NCBI GenBank assembly: GCA_022447405.1
Contig: JAKVCE010000146.1
Span: 1-5,941, forward strand
Direction of reading: 5' to 3'
Source of the DNA: Planctomycetota bacterium
GTDB lineage: Bacteria > Planctomycetota > UBA1135 > GCA-002686595
DNA length: 5,941 nucleotides
The position numbers and the translations under genes are program-made. How positions within the stretch are numbered: position 1 is the stretch's first letter; the number at the start of each line of letters is the position of its first letter. Below, one piece after another: positions 5,852 through 5,941 of the stretch. The notes beneath the pieces are model-generated. The model made no database searches and had not been told where the DNA came from. It worked only from the letters and a program-made list of their open reading frames with translations.

Positions 5852-5941
5852 TCAGTCGCAGCGCTCTAGGGCAGCGCGGAGCTCACGCTGGACCCACAGC
5901 TCGCTGTCTGTGTTTGAGGCCTCCTCGAGCGCGCGCCTCGT
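5852..5941 (-). CDS. C-terminal end of an unidentified protein (partial)
   Basis: Reading leftward from the window edge in frame gives 29 residues ending at a TGA (5854-5852). The segment includes RRALEEAS and a helical ELWVQRELRAALERC. Third codon positions are mostly G or C, as in the other genes. The Leu/Ala/Glu pattern suggests an amphipathic C-terminal helix, as in HEAT- or TPR-like repeat proteins, but the fragment is too short to assign. The start lies outside the window. Confidence 0.5.
   Translation of the reverse strand, partial: TRRALEEASNTDSELWVQRELRAALERCD

Overview
The window comes from a GC-rich bacterial genome. It looks most like a member of the Planctomycetota. I base this on FG-GAP/VCBS and ASPIC/UnbV secreted proteins, a TPR partner, and above all a C-terminal Cys-rich module with a CPCGN motif and a GV-x-V-W-x-P end. 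I recall that module as recurring in secreted proteins of marine planctomycetes of the Saltatorellus/Poly30 type. The placement rests on memory of protein style, not on a search.

Positions 57-5135 hold three head-to-tail plus-strand genes that look like one operon. (1) 57-2330 is a 757-aa exported protein: signal peptide, seven Asp-rich calcium-loop repeats (probably a seven-bladed beta-propeller), an Ig-like domain interrupted by a cupredoxin-like fold without copper ligands, and the Cys-rich C-terminal module. (2) 2365-4008 is a 547-aa CRTAC1-type protein, again with seven calcium loops, ending in an ASPIC/UnbV domain. (3) 4005-5135 is a 376-aa TPR protein whose GTG start overlaps the stop of gene 2 by four bases. 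Genes 1 and 2 are 34 nt apart, and the end of gene 1 can base-pair with the purine-rich ribosome-binding stretch of gene 2. All three products appear to be exported or membrane-facing, which suggests an extracytoplasmic binding or adhesion apparatus with a TPR scaffold. The actual substrate cannot be read from the sequence.

Positions 5136-5270 form a compact convergent junction with three GC-rich hairpins. The last one is followed by a T-rich tract that reaches the stop codon of the opposing gene. The minus strand then carries a 73-aa zinc-ribbon protein (5271-5492). A 359-nt non-coding stretch follows (5493-5851), with a locally AT-richer part, a 13-nt dyad and several overlapping inverted repeats. 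The last 90 bases encode the C-terminal 29 residues of another minus-strand gene that runs off the window.

I see no tRNA, rRNA, CRISPR array, transposase or attachment site. The most notable items are the split Ig-like domain with a copper-less cupredoxin insert, the paired seven-loop propellers, the possible coupling hairpin between genes 1 and 2, and the foldable intergenic region at 5680-5850.
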